The notes beneath the pieces are model-generated. The model searched no databases. It saw only the letters and a list, made by a program, of their open reading frames with translations, and was not told the origin of the DNA. Shown here one piece after another: positions 16,379 to 26,206 of a stretch of DNA of 64,000 bases. Made by a program: the position numbers and the translations under genes. The stretch lies in the NCBI GenBank assembly GCA_910576785.1, contig CAJTJG010000002.1:1-64000 (forward strand). Reading direction: 5' to 3'. Positions within the stretch are counted from its first letter, which is position 1. Each line of letters starts with the position of its first letter. The stretch comes from an uncultured Duncaniella sp. GTDB lineage: Bacteria; Bacteroidota; Bacteroidia; Bacteroidales; Muribaculaceae.

Positions 16379-19300
16379 TTAGAGGGTTATGTCGACACCG
16401 ATGTTAAAACGACGCACGGTGGGATATGCACCGTTGGTGGAGTCGCCCGAGAAGTTTGACTCGCGGTCGTCGGGCATCTTGGTCCAGAGGAACAGGTTGT
16501 CGCCGTTGAGGAACACGCGGCAGGTGTTGATACCCACCTTGCGTAGCCACTTGGAGGGGAGATTGTAGGAGATCTCGGCGTTCTTCAGACGGCAATAGGA
16601 TGCATCATAGAGATAGCGTGTGCCTGCTGCCGCGGGATCGGCCTGCGAGGACCAGCGCGGGTGAGGCAGACCGCTGTTGAGGGGTGTCCAGTAGTCGCCC
16701 TCCACGAAGGCTACGTTGGAGGAGTTCTGGAAGGTGGGGAAACGCACCTCGCGGGTCACGTTTGTCACACCGTAGAACTGCACGAAGAGGCTGAGACCCT
16801 TCCACTCGAAGCCGACTGAGGCATTGTAGGTGTTCTGGGGCACGCCGGAGTAACCGTAGGGGATCTTGTCGTAGGTGTCGATCACACCATCGCCGTTGAA
16901 GTCGATGATCTTGTAGTCGCCGGGGAGCTTGTTGTTGTTCATGGTGCCCCAGCGGGTGGTGCCATAGAGGTCGTCCCAGTTGGTGATGGTGCCGTAGTCC
17001 ACATAGGATGTGGTCTGGCCGATGGAGTGGCCTGCCTGCTTGAGATAGTCGGGAAGGAGGGGAGCGTCATCGCGGAACTTGATCTCGTTTGTGGCGTGGG
17101 TCATGTTGAAGTTACCCCACACGCGCATGTCGCGGTTGATGGGATAGTTGAGACGGAGCTCCAGCTCGTAACCCTTGCTGTCCACGCGGCCGAGGTTGGC
17201 GGTGGGGGCGTTGGCACCGAAGTAAGAGGGGATGGCACGCGAGCTTCCTGACACGAGGATGTCGGTACGCTTGTCGCTGAAGAAGTCGAGCGATCCGGCT
17301 ACGAGACCGTTGAGGAAACCGTAGTCGAGACCGATATTGCGCTTCTCAACCTTCTCCCAACCTATGTCGGGGTTGCCGAGCTGGCTGATGCGGTAGTAGG
17401 TGTAGGGTGAGTTGGCGGGGTTGACCATACCCATGATGGTGTTGCCACCATATACCCACTGGTTCTGATAGAGCCAGCGGCCGCCGGCGTTGTCGTCGCC
17501 GACCTTACCCCACGAACCGCGGAACTTGATCTGGTCGATCCATGTGATATCCTTCATGAAAGGCTCGCCGCTGAGACGCCATCCGATGGAGGCGGAGGGG
17601 AAGAAGTCGAAACGGTGGTTGGGACCGAACTTCTCCGAGCCGTTGTAGGCGCCGTTGAACTCGGCGAAGTAGCGTGCGTCGAAATTGTAAGTGGCACGGA
17701 ACACCCAGTCCTCACGATAGTGGTGGAACTCGGAACCCTGCGCATAGTCCTCGCGGTTGAAGGCACCCATGGCCGAAACCTCGTGGAGGCCGAACTTACG
17801 GGCATAGTCGAGCTGGAAAGCGTAGTAAACCTTGCGGAAAGTCTTGTTGACATCAACGGCACCGCCGGCTGTGGTCCAGTAGATGCTGTTGGAGGGGTCG
17901 AGCTGAGTGCCGGCATCGGTCTTGAGCTTATAGTCGATCTCGCCGGTGTCGGGGTTGACCCACATGCGCTGCGCGTCATGGTAGAGGTCGTTGATACCAC
18001 GCTTGTTCTCGAGGAAGGAGTAGTCGAGCGCGAAGCGGCCCTGGAAGCGGAGACCCTTGGTGACCATGTCGAGCTCCTGGTTGAGCACGAAGTCAGTGTT
18101 GATCTTGGTGGTGGTGCGCTTCTCCAGACCGGAGTGTGCGAGATTGTAGGCCGAGTTGGGCACGTCGGCGTCGCGGGGAGCATACCAGCCCCATGTGCCG
18201 TCGCTGTAGACAGGACGCATTGCATCTGGGGCAGTCTTGTAGGCCGAGTTCCAGAAGGAACCGTCGGAGTCGCTCATGTCCCAGGGGAGGTGACGCTGAC
18301 CGTTGGAGCCGAAGAGGTTGACGGAGAGCTTGGTGGTGGGGGTGAGCTTGAAGTCGAGGTTGGAGCGGACGTTGATACGGTTGAAGCCGAAGCCTGTATC
18401 GTAGCCGCGGCCGTTCTTGAAAGTCTTGAACTGGTCACCCTCGTGGATGAAGTTGACAGCTGCGAAATAGGTGACAAGTTTGGTACCGCCGGACACGTCG
18501 ACCGAAGCATTGTAGGAGAATGCGGTCTTCTTGAAGAGGTAGTCTTCCCAGTCCACGTTGGGGTAGCGGTCCCACTCCTCATCGTTGAGCGGGTTGCGGT
18601 ACTTGTCGATGATCTCCATGGGCTGATAGCCGTTCCAGCTGTTGAGGCCGGGGATGAGGAGCTCGCGCTCCATGGCGTTGTTACGAATGAGGAAAGTATC
18701 GTAAGCATCGTACTTCTTGGGGAGCTTCGACACGACCTTGGCGGTCATGTTGACCTTGGCATGCACGGAAGCCTTGCCCTCCTTACCGCGCTTGGTGGTG
18801 ATGAGGATGACACCGTTGGCACCCTTCACACCGTAGACGGCAGTTGCCGAGGCGTCCTTGAGCACGGAGATGTTCTCCACGGAGGTGATGTCAACGGAGC
18901 TCATGTCGCGCTCGATACCGTCCACAAGCACCAGAGGATCACTGCTGTTCCAGGAGCTCTGCGAGCGGATGATGATCTTGGGATCCTCCTCGCCGGGCAT
19001 ACCGGTGGAGCTGTAGGTGATGACACCGGGGAGGTTACCGGTAAGGGCCGAACCCACGCTGGTGACACCACCGGCACGCTCGAGAACCTCACCGGAGGTC
19101 TGGGCGATGGAGCCGACGATGGACATCTTCTTCTGCTGACCGTAGCCCACCACGACCACCTCGTCGAGCTGCTCGGAGCGTGTGGACATGGTGACATTCA
19201 CGGTGGAGCGTCCGGCTATCTTGACCTCCTGGGTGTCCATGCCCACGTAGGAGAACACGAGGACGCCCTTGTCAGGATCGGGGACGTTCAATGAATAGTT

Positions 19301-19486
19301 GCCGTCAAAATCGGTGGCCGCCATCACTTTAGCGTCGCCCTTGAGGACTACGGTGACACCGATCAGAGGCTCACCGGTATCGTCGACAACCGTTCCCTTC
19401 ACCGAGGCCGCCGAAGCGACACCCGTGCAGACGAGCGCCAGCAGCAGGAACGAAATGCAACGAAATAAATTCTTTACGCTTTTCAT
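16379..19486 (-). CDS. xusA: SusC-family TonB-dependent transporter, first xylan pair (XusA-like)
   Basis: The 1035-residue protein has a signal peptide (1-27), a carboxypeptidase-regulatory-like domain (about 28-110, KGTVVDDTGEPLIGVTVVLK), a DEVVVVGYGQQ TonB-box region at about 108, a plug with LVLVDGIERDMS and VSVLKDASATAVYG-type motifs, and a barrel ending in NIGVDITL. It is the first gene of the conserved xylan core and the likely head of the xusA-to-left-edge run. I found no consensus promoter directly upstream. It may be read from the GH43 promoter near 21416 or from a non-consensus promoter (an ATATTTTG sequence lies at 19502-19509, too close to the start to be convincing). Confidence 0.93.
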   Translation of the reverse strand: MKSVKNLFRCISFLLLALVCTGVASAASVKGTVVDDTGEPLIGVTVVLKGDAKVMAATDFDGNYSLNVPDPDKGVLVFSYVGMDTQEVKIAGRSTVNVTMSTRSEQLDEVVVVGYGQQKKMSIVGSIAQTSGEVLERAGGVTSVGSALTGNLPGVITYSSTGMPGEEDPKIIIRSQSSWNSSDPLVLVDGIERDMSSVDITSVENISVLKDASATAVYGVKGANGVILITTKRGKEGKASVHAKVNMTAKVVSKLPKKYDAYDTFLIRNNAMERELLIPGLNSWNGYQPMEIIDKYRNPLNDEEWDRYPNVDWEDYLFKKTAFSYNASVDVSGGTKLVTYFAAVNFIHEGDQFKTFKNGRGYDTGFGFNRINVRSNLDFKLTPTTKLSVNLFGSNGQRHLPWDMSDSDGSFWNSAYKTAPDAMRPVYSDGTWGWYAPRDADVPNSAYNLAHSGLEKRTTTKINTDFVLNQELDMVTKGLRFQGRFALDYSFLENKRGINDLYHDAQRMWVNPDTGEIDYKLKTDAGTQLDPSNSIYWTTAGGAVDVNKTFRKVYYAFQLDYARKFGLHEVSAMGAFNREDYAQGSEFHHYREDWVFRATYNFDARYFAEFNGAYNGSEKFGPNHRFDFFPSASIGWRLSGEPFMKDITWIDQIKFRGSWGKVGDDNAGGRWLYQNQWVYGGNTIMGMVNPANSPYTYYRISQLGNPDIGWEKVEKRNIGLDYGFLNGLVAGSLDFFSDKRTDILVSGSSRAIPSYFGANAPTANLGRVDSKGYELELRLNYPINRDMRVWGNFNMTHATNEIKFRDDAPLLPDYLKQAGHSIGQTTSYVDYGTITNWDDLYGTTRWGTMNNNKLPGDYKIIDFNGDGVIDTYDKIPYGYSGVPQNTYNASVGFEWKGLSLFVQFYGVTNVTREVRFPTFQNSSNVAFVEGDYWTPLNSGLPHPRWSSQADPAAAGTRYLYDASYCRLKNAEISYNLPSKWLRKVGINTCRVFLNGDNLFLWTKMPDDRESNFSGDSTNGAYPTVRRFNIGVDITL

Positions 19487-19531
19487 TGTTATTAGCTTGT
19501 TTTCAAAATATGATTTTTAGATGATTGGTTC

Positions 19532-19566
19532 AGCCGGACGGGGCCGGAGGGCCTACTGTCCGGGCT
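19532..19566 (-). promoter_or_regulatory. Stem-loop upstream of xusA
   Basis: Arms 19532-19539 (AGCCGGAC) and 19558-19566 pair with one bulge, and a GGCC/GGCC helix can form within the loop. ATTGGTT occurs on both sides. It sits in the 179-bp gap between a GH43 gene and xusA and could be a partial terminator or a leader structure. Confidence 0.5.
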
Positions 19567-19665
19567 TATTGGTTTTAGTGTGTGTTTTACTGTCTTTCTA
19601 TCTGTTTTTCCGGATGTTGATCTGATGTTTAAGGTTAGTATAATAGGTTCATTGATTGCTGTTTT

Positions 19666-21357
19666 TTACCGGCGTCCGTGGCATGCGGTTGCATACATGC
19701 CCACGGTCGTGCCCGTGAATCCGCCGCCGGTGGCAGTGGAGGTGTAGGCTGCGTCAATACCTGAGGCCACGGGGATCCATGTGCGGCCGCCATCGGTGGA
19801 GCATGAGAAGTCAAACTTGCGTCCGTCCGACACCACCTTGAGATCGAGCGCTCCATCATGGGCGGGGAGTTTCACGGCGGCGAGATCCTCGTCGGCGTTC
19901 TCCCCCACTCTGGTGAGCATGGCATATGCGGCACCGTCCCTGAGCCCCTTGCCGAGCAGATACTGATGCTTCTCATCCTTGAACAGGAGCAGACCGGCGC
20001 GCTCGCTCTCGGCCTCGGGTGTGAAGTCCATGCGGGTGGAAGCCTCGAAGTAGTGATGCTGCACTCGGCGGCACACGAAGGGTATCTCGTTTTTCTCGGA
20101 GGAATTGACATCGGCACAGTTGATGGCGAGCGATCCGGGGCGCGAAGTGAGCGAGTAGTGCGCTGTAGCCGGGCCGCGGAGTGTCATCCATTCATGTCCG
20201 AGGGTTGCGGAGTTGAAGTCATCGTGGCGGGTGAAGTTGCCGAAAGTCACGTCGGCCTCACGCTTCACGCCGGGACGGGATGCGATGGTAGGTATCAGTT
20301 CATCGCCTGAGGTAATGACGGGCCAGCCGTCCTCGGTCCAGCGCACGGGCATGAAGAATGTCTCGCGGCCGAGATTCTCGAACTTTCCGTCCACGGGACG
20401 GCATGCAAGGAAGCATGCCCACCAGTCGCCCTCGGGAGTCTGCACGAGATCGGCATGACCGGCGCAGGTGACGGGGAGATGACGGTCGGATACGAGGTGG
20501 CGCTGTGTGAGGATGGGGTTGCCCTCCCAAGGCTCGTAGGGACCGAAGGGTGTGTCGCCGCGGTATATCACCTCGCTGTGCCAGTTGGCCGTACCGCCCT
20601 CGGCGGTCATGAGGTAATATTTGCCGTTTATATTATATATGTGGGGGCCTTCGCACCAGATGGGTTTCTCCTCGGGGCGGCAACCCTTGTTGACCACGAT
20701 GCGGCGCTCGCCCACACACTTGTCGGTAGCGGTGTCGAACTCCACCACGCGGACAGTGCGGTGGCCGGGATACTCGGGCTTGCTATCGGGCGCATCGTCA
20801 TTGTTGACAATGTAGCCCTTGCCGTCGTTGTCAAAGAAGAATGCGGGATCTATGCCCTGCACCTCGGGGAGATAGACGGGATCGCTCCACTCGCCGAAGG
20901 GGTCGGTGGTCTTGACAAAGAAATTGCCGGCGCCTACGTTGGTGGTGATCATATAGTATGTGCCGTTGGCGGGATTGTAGCTTATGGCCGGGGCAAAGAT
21001 GCCGCCGCTCACATGCTGGCGCTTGAGATTCTTGAGCTGTGACTCGCGTGAAAGCACATGGCCCACCTGCTTCCAGTTGACAAGGTCGCGGCTGTGGAAG
21101 ATGGGCACACCGGGGAAGTATACGAATGTCGATGTCACCAGGAAATAGTCGCCATTGCCATTGGTGCATATGGATGGATCGGAATACCATCCCGGGAAGA
21201 CGGGATTGTAGAACTGGCTGTCGGATGCGAGCGGATTGGCCGCGTAGCACGGATCATCGCCTGCATAGGTGAAGGAGTCGAATGTAGCCACATTCGCCCC
21301 CGACATCGGCAGCAGAAGTCCTGCCAGTGTTGATAATGCTATACTGCGTTTCATCAT
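19666..21357 (-). CDS. GH43 glycosidase with C-terminal beta-sandwich (xylosidase/arabinofuranosidase)
   Basis: The 563-residue protein starts with a signal peptide (1-20). The GH43 five-bladed propeller covers about 45-340, with catalytic base Asp60 (WYSDPSIC), pKa modulator Asp170 (GIDPAFF) and acid Glu236 (IWCEGPHIY), all present. Residues 365-555 form the GH43 C-terminal concanavalin-like domain (FTRHDDFNSATLGHEWMTLRG). The NPVFPGWYSDPSI, FPGVPIFHSRDLVNW pattern is that of beta-xylosidase and alpha-L-arabinofuranosidase subfamilies, so it should remove xylose or arabinose from xylan fragments, probably in the periplasm. Subfamily not assigned. It has its own -7 box and follows a terminator, so it may lead the xusA transcript. 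Confidence 0.9.
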   Translation of the reverse strand: MMKRSIALSTLAGLLLPMSGANVATFDSFTYAGDDPCYAANPLASDSQFYNPVFPGWYSDPSICTNGNGDYFLVTSTFVYFPGVPIFHSRDLVNWKQVGHVLSRESQLKNLKRQHVSGGIFAPAISYNPANGTYYMITTNVGAGNFFVKTTDPFGEWSDPVYLPEVQGIDPAFFFDNDGKGYIVNNDDAPDSKPEYPGHRTVRVVEFDTATDKCVGERRIVVNKGCRPEEKPIWCEGPHIYNINGKYYLMTAEGGTANWHSEVIYRGDTPFGPYEPWEGNPILTQRHLVSDRHLPVTCAGHADLVQTPEGDWWACFLACRPVDGKFENLGRETFFMPVRWTEDGWPVITSGDELIPTIASRPGVKREADVTFGNFTRHDDFNSATLGHEWMTLRGPATAHYSLTSRPGSLAINCADVNSSEKNEIPFVCRRVQHHYFEASTRMDFTPEAESERAGLLLFKDEKHQYLLGKGLRDGAAYAMLTRVGENADEDLAAVKLPAHDGALDLKVVSDGRKFDFSCSTDGGRTWIPVASGIDAAYTSTATGGGFTGTTVGMYATACHGRR

Positions 21358-21415
21358 ATGTAGTTCGATTAATCTTGGATTATCGTGAGGTTATTTAACT
21401 TCGGTTAAGGTATTG

Positions 21416-21423
21416 CAAAGATA
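21416..21423 (-). promoter_or_regulatory. -7 box of a Bacteroidota promoter for the 19666-21357 GH43 gene
   Basis: TATCTTTG on the minus strand matches TAnnTTTG and lies 58 bp upstream of the start codon. A -33 TTTG at the expected spacing is not evident, so the promoter may depend on an activator. Confidence 0.5.
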
Positions 21424-21557
21424 ATTCACATGTTTTACTCGCGCGGATTTCAGTGTCCCATATGCTTACACGTATGTAAGATGGGCACTTTTATTTGTAA
21501 CATATTCATTCCCGCATGTAACATACATATCTACGCCACCACTGATCATCAAGCAGT

Positions 21558-21592
21558 TAATAAAGCCGGACTACCCTCCCGGGCAGCCCGGC
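21558..21592 (-). terminator. Intrinsic terminator after the GH43_12-like gene
   Basis: On the minus strand, GCCGGGCTGCCC - GGGA - GGGTAGTCCGGC (21592 to 21565) forms a 12-bp stem with two G-U pairs and a 4-nt loop. A TTTATTA tract follows. It lies 37 bp after the stop of the gene at 21629 and so separates it from the GH43 and xus genes downstream. Confidence 0.8.
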
Positions 21593-21628
21593 GACAGAAT
21601 GTGTGTTTTACTTACTCTAAATCTAAAC

Positions 21629-23272
21629 CTAATTACCTTCTTTACCTAAATCGTCTATTATATCGTTAACAACTTTTTTGTATCTGAACCAGTCGACATC
21701 CACATGTCCGCCGGTGTTGGCGGTGGCATAGTTGTAGATGGCGTAGCGTGACCCCATGAACATACGGCGGAAGTCATAGACCATCTTGAAGCTCTCGCCT
21801 ATGGGTATCCAGGAGTCACCATCGGTGCTCCAATAGAAAGTGGCCATGTCGCGCCCCGGACGGAAATCGCCGTCGATGCGCAGATAGACCTCCGGGTGAT
21901 CGAGGCGCACGCGGGCGAACTCACGATCGTCGACACCGACAATTCTCTTATCCTTGCCGTCGAGCCTGACGGAGGGAGTGTGCATCACCAGAAAGCGATC
22001 GCCATCCTTCTGCATGACGGAGATGAGTCCGGAGTCGCCGTTGAAGGCTCCGAATCCGGCCACATCGCCATCAAGCATCCCGGAGAGATCAAGTCTGACC
22101 GCAGCCGAACAGCAGGGTCCTTCCATGCGCTGGCTTATGGTGTTAGGCGCATCGAATATCGAGGATACGAGGCGCGATGTATGGAGGCGCAGGTAGCCCG
22201 GACGCGAAGAGAGTGTCCATGCCGAATCCACGGGACAGTGGTTCCACTGCCAGTCGATGGAGAGGGCGTCACCATCAAATTCATCGGAAGAGACAACCGC
22301 TCCGCGGCCAGCACCGTCGGCCATGCGGCACAAGGATGCCGGGATGGAGCCGGACTCATCGCCGAGCATAGGCCAACCGTCGGTCCATCTCACGGGCATG
22401 AGCGTGGGTACACGTCCTACAGCACCACGATCCTGAAAGATCACAGCCCACCAGTTGCCATCCTTGTCATCGACCATGCATCCCTGCCCGGCATAGGGGA
22501 AACCGCCGAACGCCGACTCAAGCACCACCATCTTCTCATACGGACCGGTGATATTGTCGGCACGGTAGCAGAGCTGCCTGCGGGGCTTGCCACCGGGCCA
22601 TGATATTATGAATGCATAGTATTTGCCATTGTGCTTCACCACTCGGCTCCCCTCATGGAGGCCAGTCTCCTCGGCATCGGGGAGGATGACATATTCATTC
22701 ACCCCACCCTCCTTGACTCCCGAGAGATCGGGATTGAGCTCGCGGAGATTGATGCGGCCACCGCCGGAGTAGACGTATACACGACCATCATCGTCGAAAA
22801 GCAGCGAAGAGTCATGAAAATGATCCGTGCGCGACACGAGTTCCCACTCGCCGGCCGGATCGGCCGCGCGATATATATAAGAGCGGTATGGAGCATCGTT
22901 GGGAGAGAAGAGCACATAGAACTTACCGTCGTGATAGCGGAGCGAAGTGGCCCATTGGCCGCGGCCATACGCCGTGCCCTCCTCGAAATTATAGCGGGGG
23001 TTGTCGGTGAGCTTGTCGAACACATAGCCTATCACCTCCCAGTCCACAAGATTTGTGGATCGCATCACGGGACATCCGGGCATGAGGTGCATGGTGGTCG
23101 ACACCATATAGAATGTATCGCCGACACGTATGACATCAGGATCGGGGACATCCGCCCAGATGACCGGGTTGGCTGCAAGCGAGCCTGCTTTCATGGTATC
23201 AGCCGCGAGGAGGCTCCCGGAGAGTCCGGCAAGCGTCAACAGCATTGACACGGCAAGGATTCGTTTTTTCAT
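21629..23272 (-). CDS. GH43 (subfamily 12-like) alpha-L-arabinofuranosidase-type enzyme
   Basis: I place the start at ATG 23272, the Met before a normal signal peptide (MKKRILAVSMLL, cleavage near Ala23), rather than 13 codons upstream; this gives 547 residues. The GH43 propeller has Asp44 (VPDPDVIRVGDTFYM), Asp154 (FHDSSLLFDDDG) and Glu207 (GLHEGSRVVK), the catalytic triad. A C-terminal concanavalin-like domain (SSDEFDGDALSIDWQWNH) spans about 325-530. This type is common in xylan PULs, with several members being arabinofuranosidases on substituted xylan; the exact linkage is not predictable here. It is divergent from the GH115 operon, with a -7 box at 23309-23316 and a strong terminator downstream, so it is probably monocistronic. 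Confidence 0.88.
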   Translation of the reverse strand: MKKRILAVSMLLTLAGLSGSLLAADTMKAGSLAANPVIWADVPDPDVIRVGDTFYMVSTTMHLMPGCPVMRSTNLVDWEVIGYVFDKLTDNPRYNFEEGTAYGRGQWATSLRYHDGKFYVLFSPNDAPYRSYIYRAADPAGEWELVSRTDHFHDSSLLFDDDGRVYVYSGGGRINLRELNPDLSGVKEGGVNEYVILPDAEETGLHEGSRVVKHNGKYYAFIISWPGGKPRRQLCYRADNITGPYEKMVVLESAFGGFPYAGQGCMVDDKDGNWWAVIFQDRGAVGRVPTLMPVRWTDGWPMLGDESGSIPASLCRMADGAGRGAVVSSDEFDGDALSIDWQWNHCPVDSAWTLSSRPGYLRLHTSRLVSSIFDAPNTISQRMEGPCCSAAVRLDLSGMLDGDVAGFGAFNGDSGLISVMQKDGDRFLVMHTPSVRLDGKDKRIVGVDDREFARVRLDHPEVYLRIDGDFRPGRDMATFYWSTDGDSWIPIGESFKMVYDFRRMFMGSRYAIYNYATANTGGHVDVDWFRYKKVVNDIIDDLGKEGN

Positions 23273-23308
23273 AGTCTGTCTATGTTTTCGTGGTATGTTA
23301 GCACGTTG

Positions 23309-23316
23309 CAAAATTA
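23309..23316 (-). promoter_or_regulatory. -7 box for the 21629-23272 GH43 gene
   Basis: Minus-strand TAATTTTG matches TAnnTTTG, 36 bp upstream of the chosen start. The -33 region has no exact TTTG at 19-21 bp. Confidence 0.5.
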
Positions 23317-23472
23317 CATCACCGTATCATCAAATCCATCACGATGCGGAAACATGGAGATGTCCGGATGTTACAACGGCACATGAAAATGTCTCAAAAA
23401 TCTTCGCATACGTAACATCACCGGCGTTTTACAGCGCTGTTACGTATATATAGATCTCTGTAACCGCGAAAA

Positions 23473-23503
23473 TTGGCATTCTCGCACTCCTGATGTAACT
23501 TTG
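23473..23503 (+). promoter_or_regulatory. Promoter of the GH115-GH43-CE1 operon
   Basis: TTGG (23473-23476), a 19-bp spacer and TAACTTTG (23496-23503) match the Bacteroidota consensus. Predicted transcription start is near 23510, leaving a leader of about 115 nt before the GH115 ATG. The rest of the 353-bp divergent gap shows no gene. Confidence 0.7.
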
Positions 23504-23625
23504 CGGTGTCAATCAGGTACAACCTTCCAAGGTAAAAAAGATTTCTTATTTGTAAAAAGCGGATCCACACATTATAATACACAGGATCCGGATGCTCCTT
23601 TTCCAACCATTATCACTACTAATCT

Positions 23626-26196
23626 ATGAAAATCAGACAATGCATAACAGCCGCGTCGCTCGTGCTCACAGCACTTGCCGGCGCGGCCCTCGACCACCCG
23701 GGCATCACTACCGACACTGTGGCGCCCGGCAGGTTCACGCTGCTTCAGAACAGTGTGCCCGTTGACATCATGGTGGACGGAAATGACGAAAAAGGCATCT
23801 CCATCGCCGCCTCAAACCTTGCCGATGACTTTGGCCGCGTGTCGGGCACAAAGGCGAAAGTAGTTGGCGCCACCGGGTCCAACGGACGCCTCATAATAGC
23901 CGGCACGGAAAAGAACCCCGTCATAAAGCGCCTCATGGATCAGGGGAAAATATCCCGCAGCGACCTCAAGGGCAAAAATGAGAAATACATCATCACCACC
24001 GTGGCCTCACCGGCCGAGGGCGTTGACGAGGCACTCGTGATAGCCGGCAGCGACCGCCGCGGTGTGATATACGGTATCTACGAGATATCCGAGCAGATAG
24101 GCGTATCGCCCTGGTATGACTGGGCCGACGTGCCTGTGGAGCATAAAACCAACCTCTCCATAGCCCCCGGCACATATACCGCAGGCGAACCGGCAGTGAC
24201 CTACCGTGGAATTTTCCTAAACGATGAGGCTCCGTGTCTGACCGGATGGGTGAAGAACACCTACGGCACCAACTACGGCGACCACCGGTTCTACGCCCGT
24301 GTATGCGAGCTTATACTCCGACTCAGAGGCAATTACCTCTGGCCCGCCATGTGGAGCTGGGCATTCTATGCCGACGATCCCGAAAACAGCCGCACGGCCG
24401 ACGAGATGGGTGTGGTGATGGGAACATCGCACCACGAACCCATGGCCCGCAACCATCAGGAGTGGGCACGTCACCGCAAGGAGTACGGAAAATGGAACTA
24501 TGAGACCAACAGCAAGACCATAGACCGATTCTTCACCGAAGGCATCGAGCGCATGAAAGGCACCGAGGATATCGTCACCATAGGTATGCGTGGCGATGGC
24601 GACGAGGCCATGAGCGAGGAGGCTGATGTGGCTCTTCTGGACCGTATCATCAAGAAACAGAGAAAGATAATAGCAAAGCACACGAAACGTCCGGCCAAGG
24701 AGACCCCGCAGCTGTGGGCTCTTTACAAAGAGGTGCTCGACTACTACGACAAGGGTCTGCGTGCCCCCGACGATGTGATCTACCTGCTGTGCGATGACAA
24801 CTGGGGCAATGTGAGACGCCTGCCCAACGAGGAGGAGCGCAAGCATCCCGGCGGATGGGGCATGTACTACCACGTGGACTATGTGGGTGCGCCGCGCAAC
24901 TCCAAGTTACTGAATGTCACTCCTGTACAGAACATGTGGGAACAGCTCACCCTCACCTACGACTACGGCGTGGACAAGCTGTGGATACTCAATGTGGGCG
25001 ATCTCAAGCCGATGGAGTATCCCATCACACTCTTCCTCGACATGGCGTGGGATCCCCACCGCCACACAGCCGCCGACATCACTGACCACACTCTCGGATT
25101 CTGCCGTCAGCAGTTTGGCGAGGAGCAGGCTGCCGAGGCCGCACGGATCCTCAACCTATACTCCAAATATGCAGGCCGTGTGACCCCAGAGATGCTTGAC
25201 TCCAATACTTACAATCTGGAGACAGGCGAATGGCGCACCGTGGCCGACGCTTATATACGCCTGGAGGCCGAGGCCTTGCGTCAGTATCTCACACTCAAGC
25301 CCGAATACCGCGACGCTTACCGCGAACTGATCCTCTTCCCGGTGCAGATGATGGCCAATCTCTACGACATGTACTACTCCGTGGCCATGAACCGCAAGCT
25401 CCACAAGGAGGGCAATCCCGAGGCCAACGAATGGGCTGAGCGCGCATCGAAAGCCTTTGATCGCGACGCGATGCTCATGAACGGGTACAACAAGGAGATA
25501 GCCGGAGGCAAATGGGACGGCATGATGACCCAGAAACATATAGGCTACACAAGCTGGAACGATGCATTCCCCGCAGATGTCCTCCCGGAGGTATACCGCG
25601 TGGAGGATGGCAAGGGTGAATATGTGTTCTATCCCGGCGATGACAAGGCCGTGGTGATCGAGGCCGAACACTTCTACAGCACCGATGCCCCCGATGGACG
25701 CGAGTGGACAGTGATCCCCTTCATGGGACGCACCAAGAGCGGCGTGGCTCTCATGCCATATACGCTCCCCACCGACAATGCCTCGCTGACCTACCGCATG
25801 CAGCTCCCCGACGGTGTGGATCGTGCCGATGTCCACGTGATTGTGAAGTCGACACTCGCATTCAAGAACAAGGATGGCCACCGATATGCCGTGAGCATTG
25901 ACGGAGGCGAGGAGAAGATAGTGAATTTCAACCACAATCTCAACGAGGACCCAGCCAATATCTACAACATATTCTATCCCACCGTGGCCCGAAGAGTGGT
26001 GGAGAATGTGGTGGAGCTTCCTGTAGGGACCGGCAACGGCGGCATACACGAACTGAAAGTGCGTCCGCTCGACGAGGGGATCGTGTTCGAGAAGATCGTG
26101 GTGGACTACGGTGGCTACAAGCCCGGCTATCTATTCGGTGAAGAGACCGGATGCCGGCGCAAGACATCGGGCACAACACTCGAAGCCATGAAATAA
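23626..26196 (+). CDS. GH115 xylan alpha-1,2-glucuronidase
   Basis: The 856-residue protein has a signal peptide (1-21) and the full GH115 layout: N-terminal domain (SNLADDFGRVSGTKAKVVG, NGRLIIAGTEKNPVIKRL), catalytic barrel from about 190 (YRGIFLNDEAPCLTGWVKN, LRLRGNYLWPAMWSWAF, GVVMGTSHHEPMARN, YLLCDDNWGNVRRLP, LWILNVGDLKPMEYP), a helical domain, and a C-terminal jelly roll (VIEAEHFYSTDAP to HELKVRPLDEGIVFEKI). GH115 removes glucuronic acid or its 4-O-methyl form from internal xylose of glucuronoxylan. It heads a three-gene operon, with 10 bp to the next gene. This gene is the strongest single indicator that the locus targets glucuronoxylan or glucuronoarabinoxylan. Confidence 0.95.
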   Translation: MKIRQCITAASLVLTALAGAALDHPGITTDTVAPGRFTLLQNSVPVDIMVDGNDEKGISIAASNLADDFGRVSGTKAKVVGATGSNGRLIIAGTEKNPVIKRLMDQGKISRSDLKGKNEKYIITTVASPAEGVDEALVIAGSDRRGVIYGIYEISEQIGVSPWYDWADVPVEHKTNLSIAPGTYTAGEPAVTYRGIFLNDEAPCLTGWVKNTYGTNYGDHRFYARVCELILRLRGNYLWPAMWSWAFYADDPENSRTADEMGVVMGTSHHEPMARNHQEWARHRKEYGKWNYETNSKTIDRFFTEGIERMKGTEDIVTIGMRGDGDEAMSEEADVALLDRIIKKQRKIIAKHTKRPAKETPQLWALYKEVLDYYDKGLRAPDDVIYLLCDDNWGNVRRLPNEEERKHPGGWGMYYHVDYVGAPRNSKLLNVTPVQNMWEQLTLTYDYGVDKLWILNVGDLKPMEYPITLFLDMAWDPHRHTAADITDHTLGFCRQQFGEEQAAEAARILNLYSKYAGRVTPEMLDSNTYNLETGEWRTVADAYIRLEAEALRQYLTLKPEYRDAYRELILFPVQMMANLYDMYYSVAMNRKLHKEGNPEANEWAERASKAFDRDAMLMNGYNKEIAGGKWDGMMTQKHIGYTSWNDAFPADVLPEVYRVEDGKGEYVFYPGDDKAVVIEAEHFYSTDAPDGREWTVIPFMGRTKSGVALMPYTLPTDNASLTYRMQLPDGVDRADVHVIVKSTLAFKNKDGHRYAVSIDGGEEKIVNFNHNLNEDPANIYNIFYPTVARRVVENVVELPVGTGNGGIHELKVRPLDEGIVFEKIVVDYGGYKPGYLFGEETGCRRKTSGTTLEAMK

Positions 26197-26206
26197 CAGA
26201 GATGAA

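Noticed and set aside
17615..19294. A 559-codon open frame on the plus strand opposite xusA
   Set aside because: It is antisense to a well-supported SusC gene, has low-complexity composition (many Val, Gly, Glu, Leu) and no recognisable domain. Such frames arise from the GC-rich codon use here; similar ones lie opposite the mannan SusC (50403-51764) and the second GH92 (61969-63180).
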